Of a stretch of 64,000 nucleotides of DNA, positions 8,382-17,812 are shown one piece after another (the first letter of the stretch is position 1; every line of letters starts with the position of its first letter). Source of the DNA: Bacillota bacterium (GTDB lineage Bacteria; Bacillota_I; Bacilli_A; RF39; UBA660); contig JAEYYH010000040.1 in assembly GCA_023430885.1 (NCBI GenBank), positions 50,096-114,095 of the forward strand, in the 5' to 3' direction. A model generated the notes under the pieces. The model was not told the DNA's origin and did not search any database. It saw only the letters and a program-made list of their open reading frames with translations. A program made the translations under genes and the position numbers.

Positions 8382-8409
8382 TTGCCTTAAGATAATTATA
8401 TGTTATAAT
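8382..8409 (+). promoter_or_regulatory. promoter of the 88-aa membrane protein gene
   Basis: TTGCCT, 16-bp spacer ending in TGT, then TATAAT (extended -10), 32 bp before the ATG at 8442. The rest of the gap from 8224 is AT-rich with no other signal I can name. Confidence 0.6.
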
Positions 8410-8441
8410 ATTATCATAATAAGAAGGTAGGGTGTGAGAAA

Positions 8442-8708
8442 ATGGTTAAGAAAGTAAATAAAAAAGATACTGAAAATAAAGTAGTTAGAAACATAATTAT
8501 TCAAGGATGTCTTCAAGCAGCAGTTATAAGTGTATTTATTCTACTAATGTTTGGTAGTGGTAATGCAACTATAGTAGCTATACTAGATGCAATTAAAGAA
8601 GCAAAAGTTGAAGCATGGCAAATTGCAGCTATAGCATTCCCTATTATGTTTGTTGCTTGTACTATCGTACAATTATTAACATACATTTTAAATAGTAATA
8701 AAAAATAA
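8442..8708 (+). CDS. small two-TM membrane protein, unknown
   Basis: 88 aa, not recognised. A charged N terminus (MVKKVNKKDTENK) is followed by a hydrophobic segment at about 19-40, a short amphipathic linker (IKEAKVEAW), and a second segment at about 60-82. A promoter, an SD-like GGTAGGGTGTGAGAAA and a terminator make a complete one-gene unit, so it is very likely real. It has no toxin-like partner next to it. Confidence 0.75.
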   Translation: MVKKVNKKDTENKVVRNIIIQGCLQAAVISVFILLMFGSGNATIVAILDAIKEAKVEAWQIAAIAFPIMFVACTIVQLLTYILNSNKK

Positions 8709-8731
8709 GAGAAATTAATCTCTTATTTTTT
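8703..8731. terminator. bidirectional terminator between the 88-aa gene and addA
   Basis: AAATAAGAGA / TCTCTTATTT stem with T-run to the right and A-run to the left. Confidence 0.85.
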
Positions 8732-11700
8732 TATACTCACTATCAAGTATAGAATATAAATATCCTTCTACTTCTTTATTAGTAATACTTTTTATATAAT
8801 TAATATACCCTTTTACCTGATCTACATAATATGGTTTAGTTATATCTTTAAGTTTATAATCAACAATTATAAACTTATTTTCTTCTTCAATTAGTAAATC
8901 AATAATACCATGCGAATCATCAGTATAAAATTCATACTCTTTATATATCTTACTTGAAACAATACTGCTCATAAATGGCATATTAAAGAATGTTTTAATT
9001 TTATCTTTAATAAAATCACTTAGTTCGTAATTATTTAAATCTTCTTCATAATTAGTAAAATCTAAATATTCTAAAACTTCATGTACATTTAATCCTGAAG
9101 TAGTTTCACTAGCTTTTTCTATAACATTTCTAGTATGTGAAAAAGTTTTTTCTTCTAGTTTATTCGCTTTTAAATCTAATACTTCTGTATCATACTTAAA
9201 ATCTATTTTATTTAAACTATCCTTATAATTAACTTCTTTTAATCTTTCATAACCCCTATCTACTTCATAATTAACATTAGTTATATATTTAGATAGAATT
9301 GGTTTTAAAGACGCTAGAACACTACCAAAATTATTATATTTTTGTCTCTCAAGATTATTTACTACATCATTTTGATAAGGAAGTAGTATATCATCAGATT
9401 CATTAATTGGATTAATCATTATCATTTGTTCTTTAGCTCTAGTTAACGCTACATAAAGTACTCTAAGTCTTTCAGCTATATCTTCCTTTAAATAATTATC
9501 CATTAATAATCTTTTATATATAGTATTAGTTAAACCTTCTTTAAATACTGGCATAACAATACCATATTCACTACTAAAAATAAATCTATCATTTAAATCC
9601 GCTTTATTAAAGTTACTATATAATAACGGAAAATAACATACTGGATACTCAAGACCTTTGGATTTATGAATAGTCATAATATTAACAGAATTACTTGACG
9701 TATCTTTTTTATTAGCAAACTGAATATCTAACTTTTTATCAAAGACATTATCAAAATAAATAATAAAGTCATTTAAGTTATAGCCCATTTCTTCTAACTT
9801 AGACGCTACATCTACTATATAATCTAACTTTTTATTAACGCTATCTACATTACTAATATTTATAGATTTTAGATAAAAATCAAATTCTTTGTATACATCA
9901 AGTATTAAATTACTAATACTCTCTTTCTTAGATAAAGTAGCTAGTTTATTAATACTATTAAATAATTTAGAAAATAAAGGATTAGTAAGAATATCTTTGT
10001 TAGTTATACTAGTAAAAATATCATTATCATTAAAATTAAATAAATATGATCTAGCTACAGATAAGAATGGATAATCAAGTTCACTATAATTTTTTGTTCT
10101 TACAATATTAATTAATTTTAGTATATTTTTAAGAACATATATTTCACTTGAATAAACAAATTCTTCTTCCTTATGTACTATGATAGGAACACCTTTATAA
10201 TCAAATATTTTTTTAAATAATTCAAACTTTGTTTTTTTATCTACTAGTATTACAAAGTCTTTATATGAAGCATCATGAAATGTTTTTGATTTTACATCAA
10301 ATATCTGATACTTATTTTTAACTTTATTTATAATATCATCTACTATAATAAAAGCTTCTATTTCATCTTTACTATATTTGCCTTTATTATCACCACTTTT
10401 ATAATCATAGTTATATATTTCTAAATTATAATTTTGGCTAGTAGAACCCTCATTTGAATAAGTTTTATTGCCATATATCATATTATGACCATCTTGGTAA
10501 TTAGCACCACCAATTTCTTCATCCATAATATGATTAAACATTAAGTTAATGCCTGATAAAACTTCTTCTCTTGATCTAAAGTTCTTATTTAAATCAAGAG
10601 CATATCCCCCTAATCCATTTTTATAATTATGATATTTTCCCATAAATATTTTTGGATTAGCATTTCTAAATCTATATATTGATTGTTTAACGTCTCCTAC
10701 CATGTAAACATTATTATTACTAATAAGGGATATAAAGTAATCACCAATATCATTAGTATCTTGATATTCATCAATCATTATTTCATTAGTTTTATTTTTT
10801 ATGTTTTCTCTTATTTCAGGATGTTCTTCTAATAAACTTATAGCAAGTCTTGTAATATCACTAAATTCATAAGCATTTTTTTCTTTTTTAAACTCTAAAA
10901 CTTCTTCATCTAAATCTTTTAAAATACTAACCATAACTGATGCATAATCTTTAGTACTTAGTAGTTCTTCCTCTATTTCATCAGTAGATTCATACTCTAC
11001 TAAATCTCTTAAGTCATCAGTATACTTCTTAAGTTTTTCTAAATAACCTTTTATTTCATCAATATCTTCTTGTTCTATTTTCTTAGTCTTTTTAATAGTA
11101 GGAAGTCTAAATAATTCGATATTTTTTTTATAATCATCATATTTTTTAGCATAGTTTAAACTATCTAAACTTTCTTCCATACTTGCTATTTTAGAAGCAA
11201 GTTCTTCATTAGTAACAATGTTTTTAATACTTTCTAAAAGCATCATTATTACATCTCTAGTATCAGATATTAATTTTAAATAATCATTAATCTTATCTTG
11301 TATAAAAGATATGTCATAATACTTATTCATATAGTTATCTAAGAAATCTTTTCTCTTACAAATACTATCTGTTTTATTATAAATACTAAGAATGGCTTTT
11401 TTTATAGAAGCATCATCTTTATTAGTATAAGTATCGAGTAACTTTAAGAATTCTTTATCATCATAGTACTTCTCTATAACTGATTCTAGTATTTCTTCTT
11501 TAGCAACTGCTAGAACTACATTATCAATAATACCTATATTACTTCCTATACCAAGAAGATAATGATACTTCTTTACTAGAGATAAACTATAAGCATCAAA
11601 TGTAGTTATAGGGGCCTGGTCAATTAAGTAAAGTTGCTCTTTTAAATTAGAATCAATAGCTGCTGCTTTAACTATTTTATCTCTTACTCTTTCACGCATT

Positions 11701-11909
11701 TCTGCTGCGGCAGCATTAGTAAATGTTAGTATTATCATGTCATCAATAGAAATACCAGATTTGATTTTTTCAATAATTCTTTCAGTAAGAACAGCTGTTT
11801 TACCAGAACCTGCTCCTGCTGAGACAATTATATTTTTTCCTGTTAGGTAAATAGCTTGCCACTGTTCATCTGTCCATGTTACGCCAGCTGGTTTAGTTGG
11901 TATCATCAT
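8715..11909 (-). CDS. addA: ATP-dependent helicase/nuclease AddA
   Basis: 1064 aa UvrD-like helicase with a C-terminal RecB nuclease domain; with AddB it resects double-strand breaks for RecA loading. Walker A AGAGSGKTAVL lies near residue 33, EMRER/TFDAYSLS motifs follow, Walker B is DEYQDTND near 395, motif IV-VI include VGDVKQSIYRFRNANP, TIHKSKGLEYPV and RVLYVALTRA. The nuclease core is HGIIDLLIEE then FIIVDYKLKD near the C terminus. I use the ATG at 11909 because AGGGGGTG sits five bases before it; a GTG six bases upstream is an alternative. It overlaps addB. Confidence 0.95.
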   Translation of the reverse strand: MMIPTKPAGVTWTDEQWQAIYLTGKNIIVSAGAGSGKTAVLTERIIEKIKSGISIDDMIILTFTNAAAAEMRERVRDKIVKAAAIDSNLKEQLYLIDQAPITTFDAYSLSLVKKYHYLLGIGSNIGIIDNVVLAVAKEEILESVIEKYYDDKEFLKLLDTYTNKDDASIKKAILSIYNKTDSICKRKDFLDNYMNKYYDISFIQDKINDYLKLISDTRDVIMMLLESIKNIVTNEELASKIASMEESLDSLNYAKKYDDYKKNIELFRLPTIKKTKKIEQEDIDEIKGYLEKLKKYTDDLRDLVEYESTDEIEEELLSTKDYASVMVSILKDLDEEVLEFKKEKNAYEFSDITRLAISLLEEHPEIRENIKNKTNEIMIDEYQDTNDIGDYFISLISNNNVYMVGDVKQSIYRFRNANPKIFMGKYHNYKNGLGGYALDLNKNFRSREEVLSGINLMFNHIMDEEIGGANYQDGHNMIYGNKTYSNEGSTSQNYNLEIYNYDYKSGDNKGKYSKDEIEAFIIVDDIINKVKNKYQIFDVKSKTFHDASYKDFVILVDKKTKFELFKKIFDYKGVPIIVHKEEEFVYSSEIYVLKNILKLINIVRTKNYSELDYPFLSVARSYLFNFNDNDIFTSITNKDILTNPLFSKLFNSINKLATLSKKESISNLILDVYKEFDFYLKSINISNVDSVNKKLDYIVDVASKLEEMGYNLNDFIIYFDNVFDKKLDIQFANKKDTSSNSVNIMTIHKSKGLEYPVCYFPLLYSNFNKADLNDRFIFSSEYGIVMPVFKEGLTNTIYKRLLMDNYLKEDIAERLRVLYVALTRAKEQMIMINPINESDDILLPYQNDVVNNLERQKYNNFGSVLASLKPILSKYITNVNYEVDRGYERLKEVNYKDSLNKIDFKYDTEVLDLKANKLEEKTFSHTRNVIEKASETTSGLNVHEVLEYLDFTNYEEDLNNYELSDFIKDKIKTFFNMPFMSSIVSSKIYKEYEFYTDDSHGIIDLLIEEENKFIIVDYKLKDITKPYYVDQVKGYINYIKSITNKEVEGYLYSILDSEYKKIRD

Positions 11910-14310
11910 TTTCACCCCCTAGGAAATCTAAATCTTTATGTTCTTTTAATTCAATTATGTTATTCTCATTTTTATAGCAAATATCTCCAAATGGACAGTA
12001 TTCACATCCAACTAAAGCATCTCCTAACTTCTTAGGATTTATAGCAAAGTCACTGTTTTTAATACTGTCTATTACTTCTTTAATATTAGTATCTACTATG
12101 TTTATTAAAGTATCTATAGCATCATCATCAAGTACTTTACTATAAGCATAGAAAGTTCCATCATTCTTAACTTTTATTCCTTTAATAAAACTGCTGTCAC
12201 CATAATTATGATCTATTTCATATAACCTTTTTAAATTATCTGTCGTATAGCCACTTAACTTCATATTATCCGAAACTAAATCATCGTAAGATTTATTTTT
12301 TTGACTAGCAAGAACTTCTGTCATAATAGACTGTAAATACATACCTGTAAACTTAGGATTACTTATTTTAGTAGAATTCTTTATTAAATATAAGTAATAA
12401 AGAAGCTGCATATCTAGACCATATACGACATTGTTAAAGTCATTATGTAAAGCGCCTGTCTTATAATCGACAACTATTACATATGTATTAGTGTCATCTT
12501 TCAAAGTTAATACTTTATCTATCTTTCCAACAATCTTAATTTCTAAATCATCAGATTTATCAATACTAAACCACTCTTCAAAATAAGAATTTTCATAACT
12601 ACTTCTTTCCATTTCATCATTAAGTATTCCGATTAATTTCTTGATGGCTTGTCTATATTTTTCTTGATAATATACTTCCTTTTTACTAGGATTTTCATAC
12701 ATCTTACTAATTACCTGATCAATTACTTTATCATAGTCAGTCGTTTTGTCTTTATAAACTATACATAATACTTCATGAAATAAAGTGCCAATCTTTTGAC
12801 TTATTGTTTCTTCAAAAGGAGCAAGTTTATAAATATTTTCAAGTAAGAATCTAAACTTACATCTAAAAAAAGTATTAGTATTAGAAAAAGATAAATTTAT
12901 TTTATTATTAAGTTTATTTTTAATTACTTCATAATCTATTTTTGTATAATTATTATCATAAGAATTATAGTTTATATCACTATAACTAGAATATAATTTA
13001 TCTAAATTATCACTTACTACATTATACTTAATATAGTTATCTAAACTTGATGCAAGAATAAGTTTATTAATCTTTTCATTCTTATAATCATAATCATTTT
13101 TAATAATATTAACTTTTAAATTATTACCAATTTCTTTAATATAATTAGATGGTGAAAACTCCATAAAGTTAGAAGATAGTTTATAAGATATAGTTATATT
13201 TTTAGTACTCTTTATAAACTTTAATAATTCACTAGTTTCAATATTATTTCTTTTGAAACTAGTATCACTACCTATTTCTTCAAGTTCTAAATCACTTAAA
13301 TATTTATCATCCTTATATATCTTAGGTATTTTATCTTGATTAAAACCTAATACAAAAACATATTCATCATCTTTAGGATAATAAGTCTTATAACTAATTT
13401 CTTCTACTATATTAGTGTACTTATCAAATTCTATTTTAGTATTTCTAAGTTCATATATTAATTCTTCTTTAATTTCTTTTACATATTCATAATCAGTATA
13501 TTTATTTAATATGCTAACTAACTTTTCTTTAACTTTGTCATCTATAAATAAACTATCTAATAATTCATTTATAGATAAAATAGTCATGGTATCATCTAAA
13601 CTATTTAAGAATAATTTAATATCATCTAGGTAATATAATTTATTATTACTGTTTATTTTAAATGGTATATTATAAAAATTAAATATTCTATTAAGTGGTG
13701 CTTTATATACCGAATCTAAAGTATTAATTTTAATTTTATCTAAAGATATACCTTCTTTTACTAAACTAGATATCTTAGTAGCAAGAAATATAACTTCTTC
13801 TTCTAAAGTATTAAACTCATATATGTCTATTTCTTCTTTAGCAGTATTTTCACTTGTTATTATAGTCACAGCATTACAAATACTTATCTCACTTATAACA
13901 CCATCAATAAGTCCATTAAAACCGTCATTTAAAACAAGTATTTTTTTATTATTTAAATACTTCTTAAAATAATTATCATATATGATATAACTATTATCTA
14001 TTAAATCTTTTTTAATACTTACTAAGTCATTTAACTTATCTGTACTATATTTTTTATCAATATCTATTTCATATAAATTATTAAGTATAATTTTACCTAC
14101 TTCAGGTATTAAATTATACTTAGTATCTATGTATACTAAAGTATCATCTTTATATCTATATAAATATTTTTCTTTTAACTCTTCTATACTAAAAAACTTA
14201 ACATTATATTTTAAACTACATTCATTTAATATCTCTTTTTTTACATAAGAAGGTCCAATTATTACTAAATTATCTTCAAAATTTATATCGCCAAACACAT
14301 TATTTTTCAT
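11893..14310 (-). CDS. addB: AddB/RexB-type nuclease subunit, short form
   Basis: 805 aa, clearly shorter than the ~1150 aa of Bacillus AddB. The C terminus has the RecB-type nuclease core (IVGKIDKVLTL, VIVVDYKTGALH, QLLYYLYLI) and a four-cysteine iron-sulphur staple: one Cys in FRCKFRFLL and three in CEYCPFGDIC. The N terminus reads LVIIGPSYVKKE where AddB normally has a Walker A, and no GKT is present, so it should not bind ATP at that site. The start MKNNVFG follows GGAGGTAGTT. Its last 17 bases overlap the addA start, so the two are one operon. Confidence 0.9.
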   Translation of the reverse strand: MKNNVFGDINFEDNLVIIGPSYVKKEILNECSLKYNVKFFSIEELKEKYLYRYKDDTLVYIDTKYNLIPEVGKIILNNLYEIDIDKKYSTDKLNDLVSIKKDLIDNSYIIYDNYFKKYLNNKKILVLNDGFNGLIDGVISEISICNAVTIITSENTAKEEIDIYEFNTLEEEVIFLATKISSLVKEGISLDKIKINTLDSVYKAPLNRIFNFYNIPFKINSNNKLYYLDDIKLFLNSLDDTMTILSINELLDSLFIDDKVKEKLVSILNKYTDYEYVKEIKEELIYELRNTKIEFDKYTNIVEEISYKTYYPKDDEYVFVLGFNQDKIPKIYKDDKYLSDLELEEIGSDTSFKRNNIETSELLKFIKSTKNITISYKLSSNFMEFSPSNYIKEIGNNLKVNIIKNDYDYKNEKINKLILASSLDNYIKYNVVSDNLDKLYSSYSDINYNSYDNNYTKIDYEVIKNKLNNKINLSFSNTNTFFRCKFRFLLENIYKLAPFEETISQKIGTLFHEVLCIVYKDKTTDYDKVIDQVISKMYENPSKKEVYYQEKYRQAIKKLIGILNDEMERSSYENSYFEEWFSIDKSDDLEIKIVGKIDKVLTLKDDTNTYVIVVDYKTGALHNDFNNVVYGLDMQLLYYLYLIKNSTKISNPKFTGMYLQSIMTEVLASQKNKSYDDLVSDNMKLSGYTTDNLKRLYEIDHNYGDSSFIKGIKVKNDGTFYAYSKVLDDDAIDTLINIVDTNIKEVIDSIKNSDFAINPKKLGDALVGCEYCPFGDICYKNENNIIELKEHKDLDFLGGENDDTN

Positions 14311-14329
14311 AACTACCTCCATCATTATA

Positions 14330-14338
14330 ATTATACCA
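14330..14338 (-). promoter_or_regulatory. extended -10 promoter for addBA
   Basis: TGGTATAAT 20 bp upstream of the addB ATG, right after the spoVIF-like terminator. Confidence 0.6.
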
Positions 14339-14342
14339 TATC

Positions 14343-14369
14343 AAAGAAAAAAACAATCAATGATTGTTT
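14343..14369 (-). terminator. terminator of the spoVIF-like gene
   Basis: AAACAATC / GATTGTTT stem followed by a T-run on the minus strand. Confidence 0.7.
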
Positions 14370-14610
14370 ATATAAGTTTGTCTATATCCTTAGGAACCTG
14401 GTCATTAATAACCGCATTTATTATTTTATCTTCTTTGTCTTTAGGAACACTTTTGCCAGTCATAATACTTAGTTCTTTTATAACTTCTCTTAAAGTTCCT
14501 TCATTTTTCAAATCATTTTGTTGAAGCTTCTTAGCAAGATTTAATATAGTATCTTTATTAACATTAGTTTTCTTCTCTACCTTTTTAAAAAAACCATCAG
14601 ATAAATTCAT
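14368..14610 (-). CDS. SpoVIF-like sporulation protein
   Basis: 80 aa. The sequence follows the stage VI sporulation protein F pattern: FFKKVEKKTNVNKDTI, LAKKLQQNDLKNEGTLREVI, KSVPKDKEDKIINAVINDQV PKDIDKL. In Bacillus SpoVIF takes part in late spore coat assembly. Recognition rests on remembered family pattern, not on a search. It has its own terminator, and a CATATATTA motif like a sigma-K -10 lies 17-25 bases upstream of the ATG. It suggests this lineage sporulates or descends from spore formers. Confidence 0.72.
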   Translation of the reverse strand: MNLSDGFFKKVEKKTNVNKDTILNLAKKLQQNDLKNEGTLREVIKELSIMTGKSVPKDKEDKIINAVINDQVPKDIDKLI

Positions 14611-14626
14611 TTTATCACTCCTAGAA

Positions 14627-14635
14627 TAATATATG
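14627..14635 (-). promoter_or_regulatory. candidate sigma-K-like -10 for the spoVIF-like gene
   Basis: CATATATTA on the minus strand fits CATAnnnTA, and an AC dinucleotide lies 16 bases upstream of it, the spacing known for sigma-K. The motif is short and AT-rich, so chance is possible. Confidence 0.35.
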
Positions 14636-14639
14636 TTTA

Positions 14640-14668
14640 TTGTCTAAATATGTGATATGTGATAGAAT
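14640..14668 (+). promoter_or_regulatory. promoter for the plus-strand GNAT-like gene
   Basis: TTGTCT, 17-bp spacer, TAGAAT; 21 bp before the ATG at 14689. Confidence 0.55.
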
Positions 14669-14688
14669 AACTAATCAAGGTGATAACT

Positions 14689-15324
14689 ATGAGTAAAATA
14701 AAATATTATAGTTTAAAAAAGCTAATTAATGATGGAATAAGTCCTGAAGAAATAGATAAAATTATTATGAATATTTTAAAAGTAACTTTACCTATTAAAG
14801 ATGATTATCCTGAATATAAAGATTGGTTTTTAAATAAACAAGTTAAAGGCATTAATATTGATAGAGATATTATTTTTGCAGTATATAATGATGAAATAGT
14901 TGGAGTATCTAATATTAAAGGTGATAACTTAGAAAAGAAAATATGTACTTTATATATTAAAGAATGTTTTAGAAAGAATTTTATCGGATCTAATTTAATT
15001 AAGTTATCATGCGAAGAACTTGAAACTGATAAACCACTTATTACTATTTCCTCAAATAAGATATATGATTATAGAAAAATCATCATTAAAAATCAGTGGG
15101 AGTTATCCGAAGAATTAAATAATTTTTATAAAAATAATTCTAATGAATATGTTTTTAATGGCAGTATGTATGTTAGAAAAGAATCACCTGCTGATGAATT
15201 AATTAAAATATATAAGAAGGATAATAATATTATTAAGATTCAGTACATGGCATTTAATACTAGATTTGATAATATTATAATTAAACTATTTAATAAACTA
15301 AAAAGAAATGAACTTAGTAATTAG
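14689..15324 (+). CDS. GNAT-like acetyltransferase
   Basis: 211 aa. The segment IIFAVYNDEIVGVSNIKGDNLEKKICTLYIKECFRKNFIGSNLIK has the beta4-alpha3 arrangement of GNAT enzymes, with RKNFIGSN as a degraded version of the acetyl-CoA loop. The N-terminal ~50 and C-terminal ~60 residues are not recognised. The start MSKIKYY follows AAGGTGATAACT. Function is only a fold guess. It shares a bidirectional terminator with the first pilin-like gene. Confidence 0.6.
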   Translation: MSKIKYYSLKKLINDGISPEEIDKIIMNILKVTLPIKDDYPEYKDWFLNKQVKGINIDRDIIFAVYNDEIVGVSNIKGDNLEKKICTLYIKECFRKNFIGSNLIKLSCEELETDKPLITISSNKIYDYRKIIIKNQWELSEELNNFYKNNSNEYVFNGSMYVRKESPADELIKIYKKDNNIIKIQYMAFNTRFDNIIIKLFNKLKRNELSN

Positions 15325-15337
15325 TTCATTTCTTTTT
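15302..15337. terminator. bidirectional terminator between GNAT-like and pilin-like genes
   Basis: AAAGAAATGAAC / GTTCATTTCTTT stem followed by a T-run; the plus-strand stop codon lies inside. Confidence 0.85.
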
Positions 15338-16501
15338 TTATTTTATAACTGATTTAGAAACATTAATAACTGGTCGGACACCTACTTCGGTTGCACTACT
15401 AATAGAATCATGGTTAAATAAAGCGTTCTTTAATACCCTCCAAGCATAAGCTGGATATAAATTATTGGCTGACGATGTCCAGTAACCATTGCCTGTCATC
15501 GCAGCATCGGCATTATTTAAACATCCAAATGTTGTACAATCGGTCGCTGTTCTGTCATACAGCCAGTCGTAATTACAGTTTGATGTATCTCCCGTAGTGC
15601 AAGTTGGTGATGCCGTCGCAGTTTTACTATCTAAGAAATAATTAGTTGAATTAATATCAGCTTGAGTCCAAGTCGCATTGGTAGTTATTTTAGCTACTTC
15701 ATCAGCAGTTATTAACCTTGCCCTATAACCGATATAATTAAGAGCATAATTATTAGCACTGCTATTAGTTTGCTGAGTTATATTATTTGAACTAGCAACA
15801 TTTAAAGTATTACTCCATGTTGCAGTATCATTTTGGAGCTGCGTTAATACATCAGTTGGGCCTGCTGTATTATCTCCAGATATATTCCACGCCACTACGG
15901 CAGTTGTATTATGATCCAAGATCATATCAATAGTATCACTCGCAGTACCACCATCATTAAATGTATACCACTTCATGCAACCAGCTTTATTACCAGTGTT
16001 ACTAGCACCAGTATTAGCAGCATAATCTGCTACTGCACACTTTGTTCCACCTACCGGATCAAAATATATTATTGATCCATCTGCATATACATTATTGCCA
16101 ATTGGAATTACCACTTGATCACCATCCGTTATTGTTATATCATCTGAATCGGCATCTTTTGAAGCAGTAAAAGTGCCATTCGTTAAACTTGCAGATGTAT
16201 TACAAACTGAATTTACTGTAACTGTACCCTCAGTAGGAAGTTTTCCTTTAATATTTAGAGGCGGTGATACATTCCCGTCGGTAAAGGTGTAAGTTGTAGT
16301 TATCGCTTGATCTTGCAAAACTTGTAACTGACAAGCATCTTCTATAGCGCTTATTACATTATAAGCAGTAGTTTCAAAAGCCCCCCTCTTACTTTCTTTT
16401 ATTATGTTATTTACTATAGGTATAGCTATTAATGCAATAATACCAAGTATTAAAATTACAGCTAACAACTCAATCAATGTAAAGCCTCTAAAATTCTTCA
16501 A
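15338..16501 (-). CDS. prepilin-like surface protein, copy 1
   Basis: 387 aa. Type IV prepilin N terminus: MKNFRG then FTLIELLAVILILGIIALIAIP, so a prepilin peptidase should cut after Gly-6; the hydrophobic helix doubles as membrane anchor and assembly stalk. The body is far larger than a normal major pilin and holds several cysteines (VCNTS, GTKCAV, GCMKWYTFNDG, DCTTFGC), which suggests a disulphide-stabilised extracellular domain. The C terminus has GYWTSS, AWRV and GVRPVINVSKSV, shared with the two neighbouring copies. Its base composition looks richer in G+C than its surroundings. No pilus motor genes are in the window. Confidence 0.82.
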   Translation of the reverse strand: MKNFRGFTLIELLAVILILGIIALIAIPIVNNIIKESKRGAFETTAYNVISAIEDACQLQVLQDQAITTTYTFTDGNVSPPLNIKGKLPTEGTVTVNSVCNTSASLTNGTFTASKDADSDDITITDGDQVVIPIGNNVYADGSIIYFDPVGGTKCAVADYAANTGASNTGNKAGCMKWYTFNDGGTASDTIDMILDHNTTAVVAWNISGDNTAGPTDVLTQLQNDTATWSNTLNVASSNNITQQTNSSANNYALNYIGYRARLITADEVAKITTNATWTQADINSTNYFLDSKTATASPTCTTGDTSNCNYDWLYDRTATDCTTFGCLNNADAAMTGNGYWTSSANNLYPAYAWRVLKNALFNHDSISSATEVGVRPVINVSKSVIK

Positions 16502-16591
16502 ATATAATCTCTCCTATCGTTAAAAATATATTAACATTGAAGACTAAAATAGTAAATATTTTCAGAAGGAAAACAGGTCGCCTAATCACGA

Positions 16592-16616
16592 CAAAAAAAT
16601 AACCTAATGGTTATTT
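16592..16616 (-). terminator. terminator of pilin-like copy 2
   Basis: AAATAACC / GGTTATTT stem with a T-run on the minus strand. Confidence 0.75.
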
Positions 16617-17730
16617 ATTTAAATACTGACTTAGCAATTGTTATAACTGGGCGCACACCGCGATAGGTCGCAGAAGTTACATAATTATTGTTTAAGTCAC
16701 CATTCCTACTTACACACCAAGCGATGCTAGTATCGCCAGAGATGGAAGTAGATGTCCAGTACCCAGAATTACTTGAATCAGCTATGTTACATCCGTAACT
16801 AGTACATCCATTTGTATAATCAAATAACCAGCTATAATTACTTGCCCCATTTGTAGTTGCAGTTTGCGTTTTATTATTACTATCTAAATAAAACCAACTT
16901 TTGTATGGTGTTGTCGCTTCCACAAAACTCGAATTGCCTGTAATTGTAGCTATTTCGGCCGCTGTTATAAGTCTTGCTTTATATATACTATAATCTATAG
17001 TATAAGTTGACGTTCCATTTTTCACACTATAGCTATCACTTCTTGTTGGCACTCCTGCCCATGTACTAGTATCAGAAGCTAGCTGAATCATAATATCCGT
17101 TGGCCCTCTTACATTACTTCCAGTAGTGTTCCATGCTACTAATGCTGTTGTATTGTGATCTAATATTAAGTTAATTATATCAGTAGATGCTCCACCATCA
17201 TTAAATGCATACCACTTCATACAACCATCTTTTGTTCCTGTTGCACTTACTGACTGTCCTGCTGTACATTTTGTTCCAGTTACTGGGTTAAAATATACTG
17301 CAGTTCCATTTGCATATACTGTATATGTTCTTGGAGTTTCCGGTACTTCTCCACTTTCTGCTACTGTTACACTATCAGCTGATGACAATTTTGTTGCTAT
17401 AAATTTTCCATTTGTTACATTTAGAGTTACTTTGCAACTAGAGTCTACTATAGCTGTACCAATTTTGGGTAAATCACTTTTTATGTTTAAAGTTGGTGAT
17501 ATAACTCCATCTGTAAAAGTATAACTAGTTGTTAAAATTTCACCTTTTAATGTTTGTAAGTGACAAGCATCTTCTATTGCACTTACAACATTATTAACAG
17601 TAGTTTCAAATGCACTTTTTTTACTTTGCTTAATAATTTTATTTACTGTTGGTATTGCTATTAATACTATAATACCTATAATTAATATCACTGCTAAGAA
17701 TTCGATTAACGTAAAACCTCTTTTTTTCAT
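16615..17730 (-). CDS. prepilin-like surface protein, copy 2
   Basis: 371 aa, paralogue of its neighbours. Prepilin signal MKKRG then FTLIEFLAVILIIGIIVLIAIP. Shared blocks include AIEDACHLQ, VDSSCKVTLNVTNGKF, YFNPVTGTKCTAGQ, DGCMKWYAFNDGG, NLILDHNTTALVAWNTTG, YKARLITAAEIATITGN, SWLFDYTNGC and the tail GVRPVITIAKSVFK. The stretch between GYWTS and GVRPV differs strongly from the other copies. It ends in its own terminator, so the copies can be transcribed separately. Confidence 0.82.
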   Translation of the reverse strand: MKKRGFTLIEFLAVILIIGIIVLIAIPTVNKIIKQSKKSAFETTVNNVVSAIEDACHLQTLKGEILTTSYTFTDGVISPTLNIKSDLPKIGTAIVDSSCKVTLNVTNGKFIATKLSSADSVTVAESGEVPETPRTYTVYANGTAVYFNPVTGTKCTAGQSVSATGTKDGCMKWYAFNDGGASTDIINLILDHNTTALVAWNTTGSNVRGPTDIMIQLASDTSTWAGVPTRSDSYSVKNGTSTYTIDYSIYKARLITAAEIATITGNSSFVEATTPYKSWFYLDSNNKTQTATTNGASNYSWLFDYTNGCTSYGCNIADSSNSGYWTSTSISGDTSIAWCVSRNGDLNNNYVTSATYRGVRPVITIAKSVFK

Positions 17731-17812
17731 AATCTTCTACTCCTGCGACTATTACTAGACAAATATTTCTGCCTATTATTTTATTTATCCGCATAATGCA
17801 CCAATATTGTCA

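Noticed and set aside
8442..8708. Type I toxin-like small membrane protein
   Set aside because: It is larger than usual toxins, has normal promoter and SD, and no antisense RNA promoter was seen.
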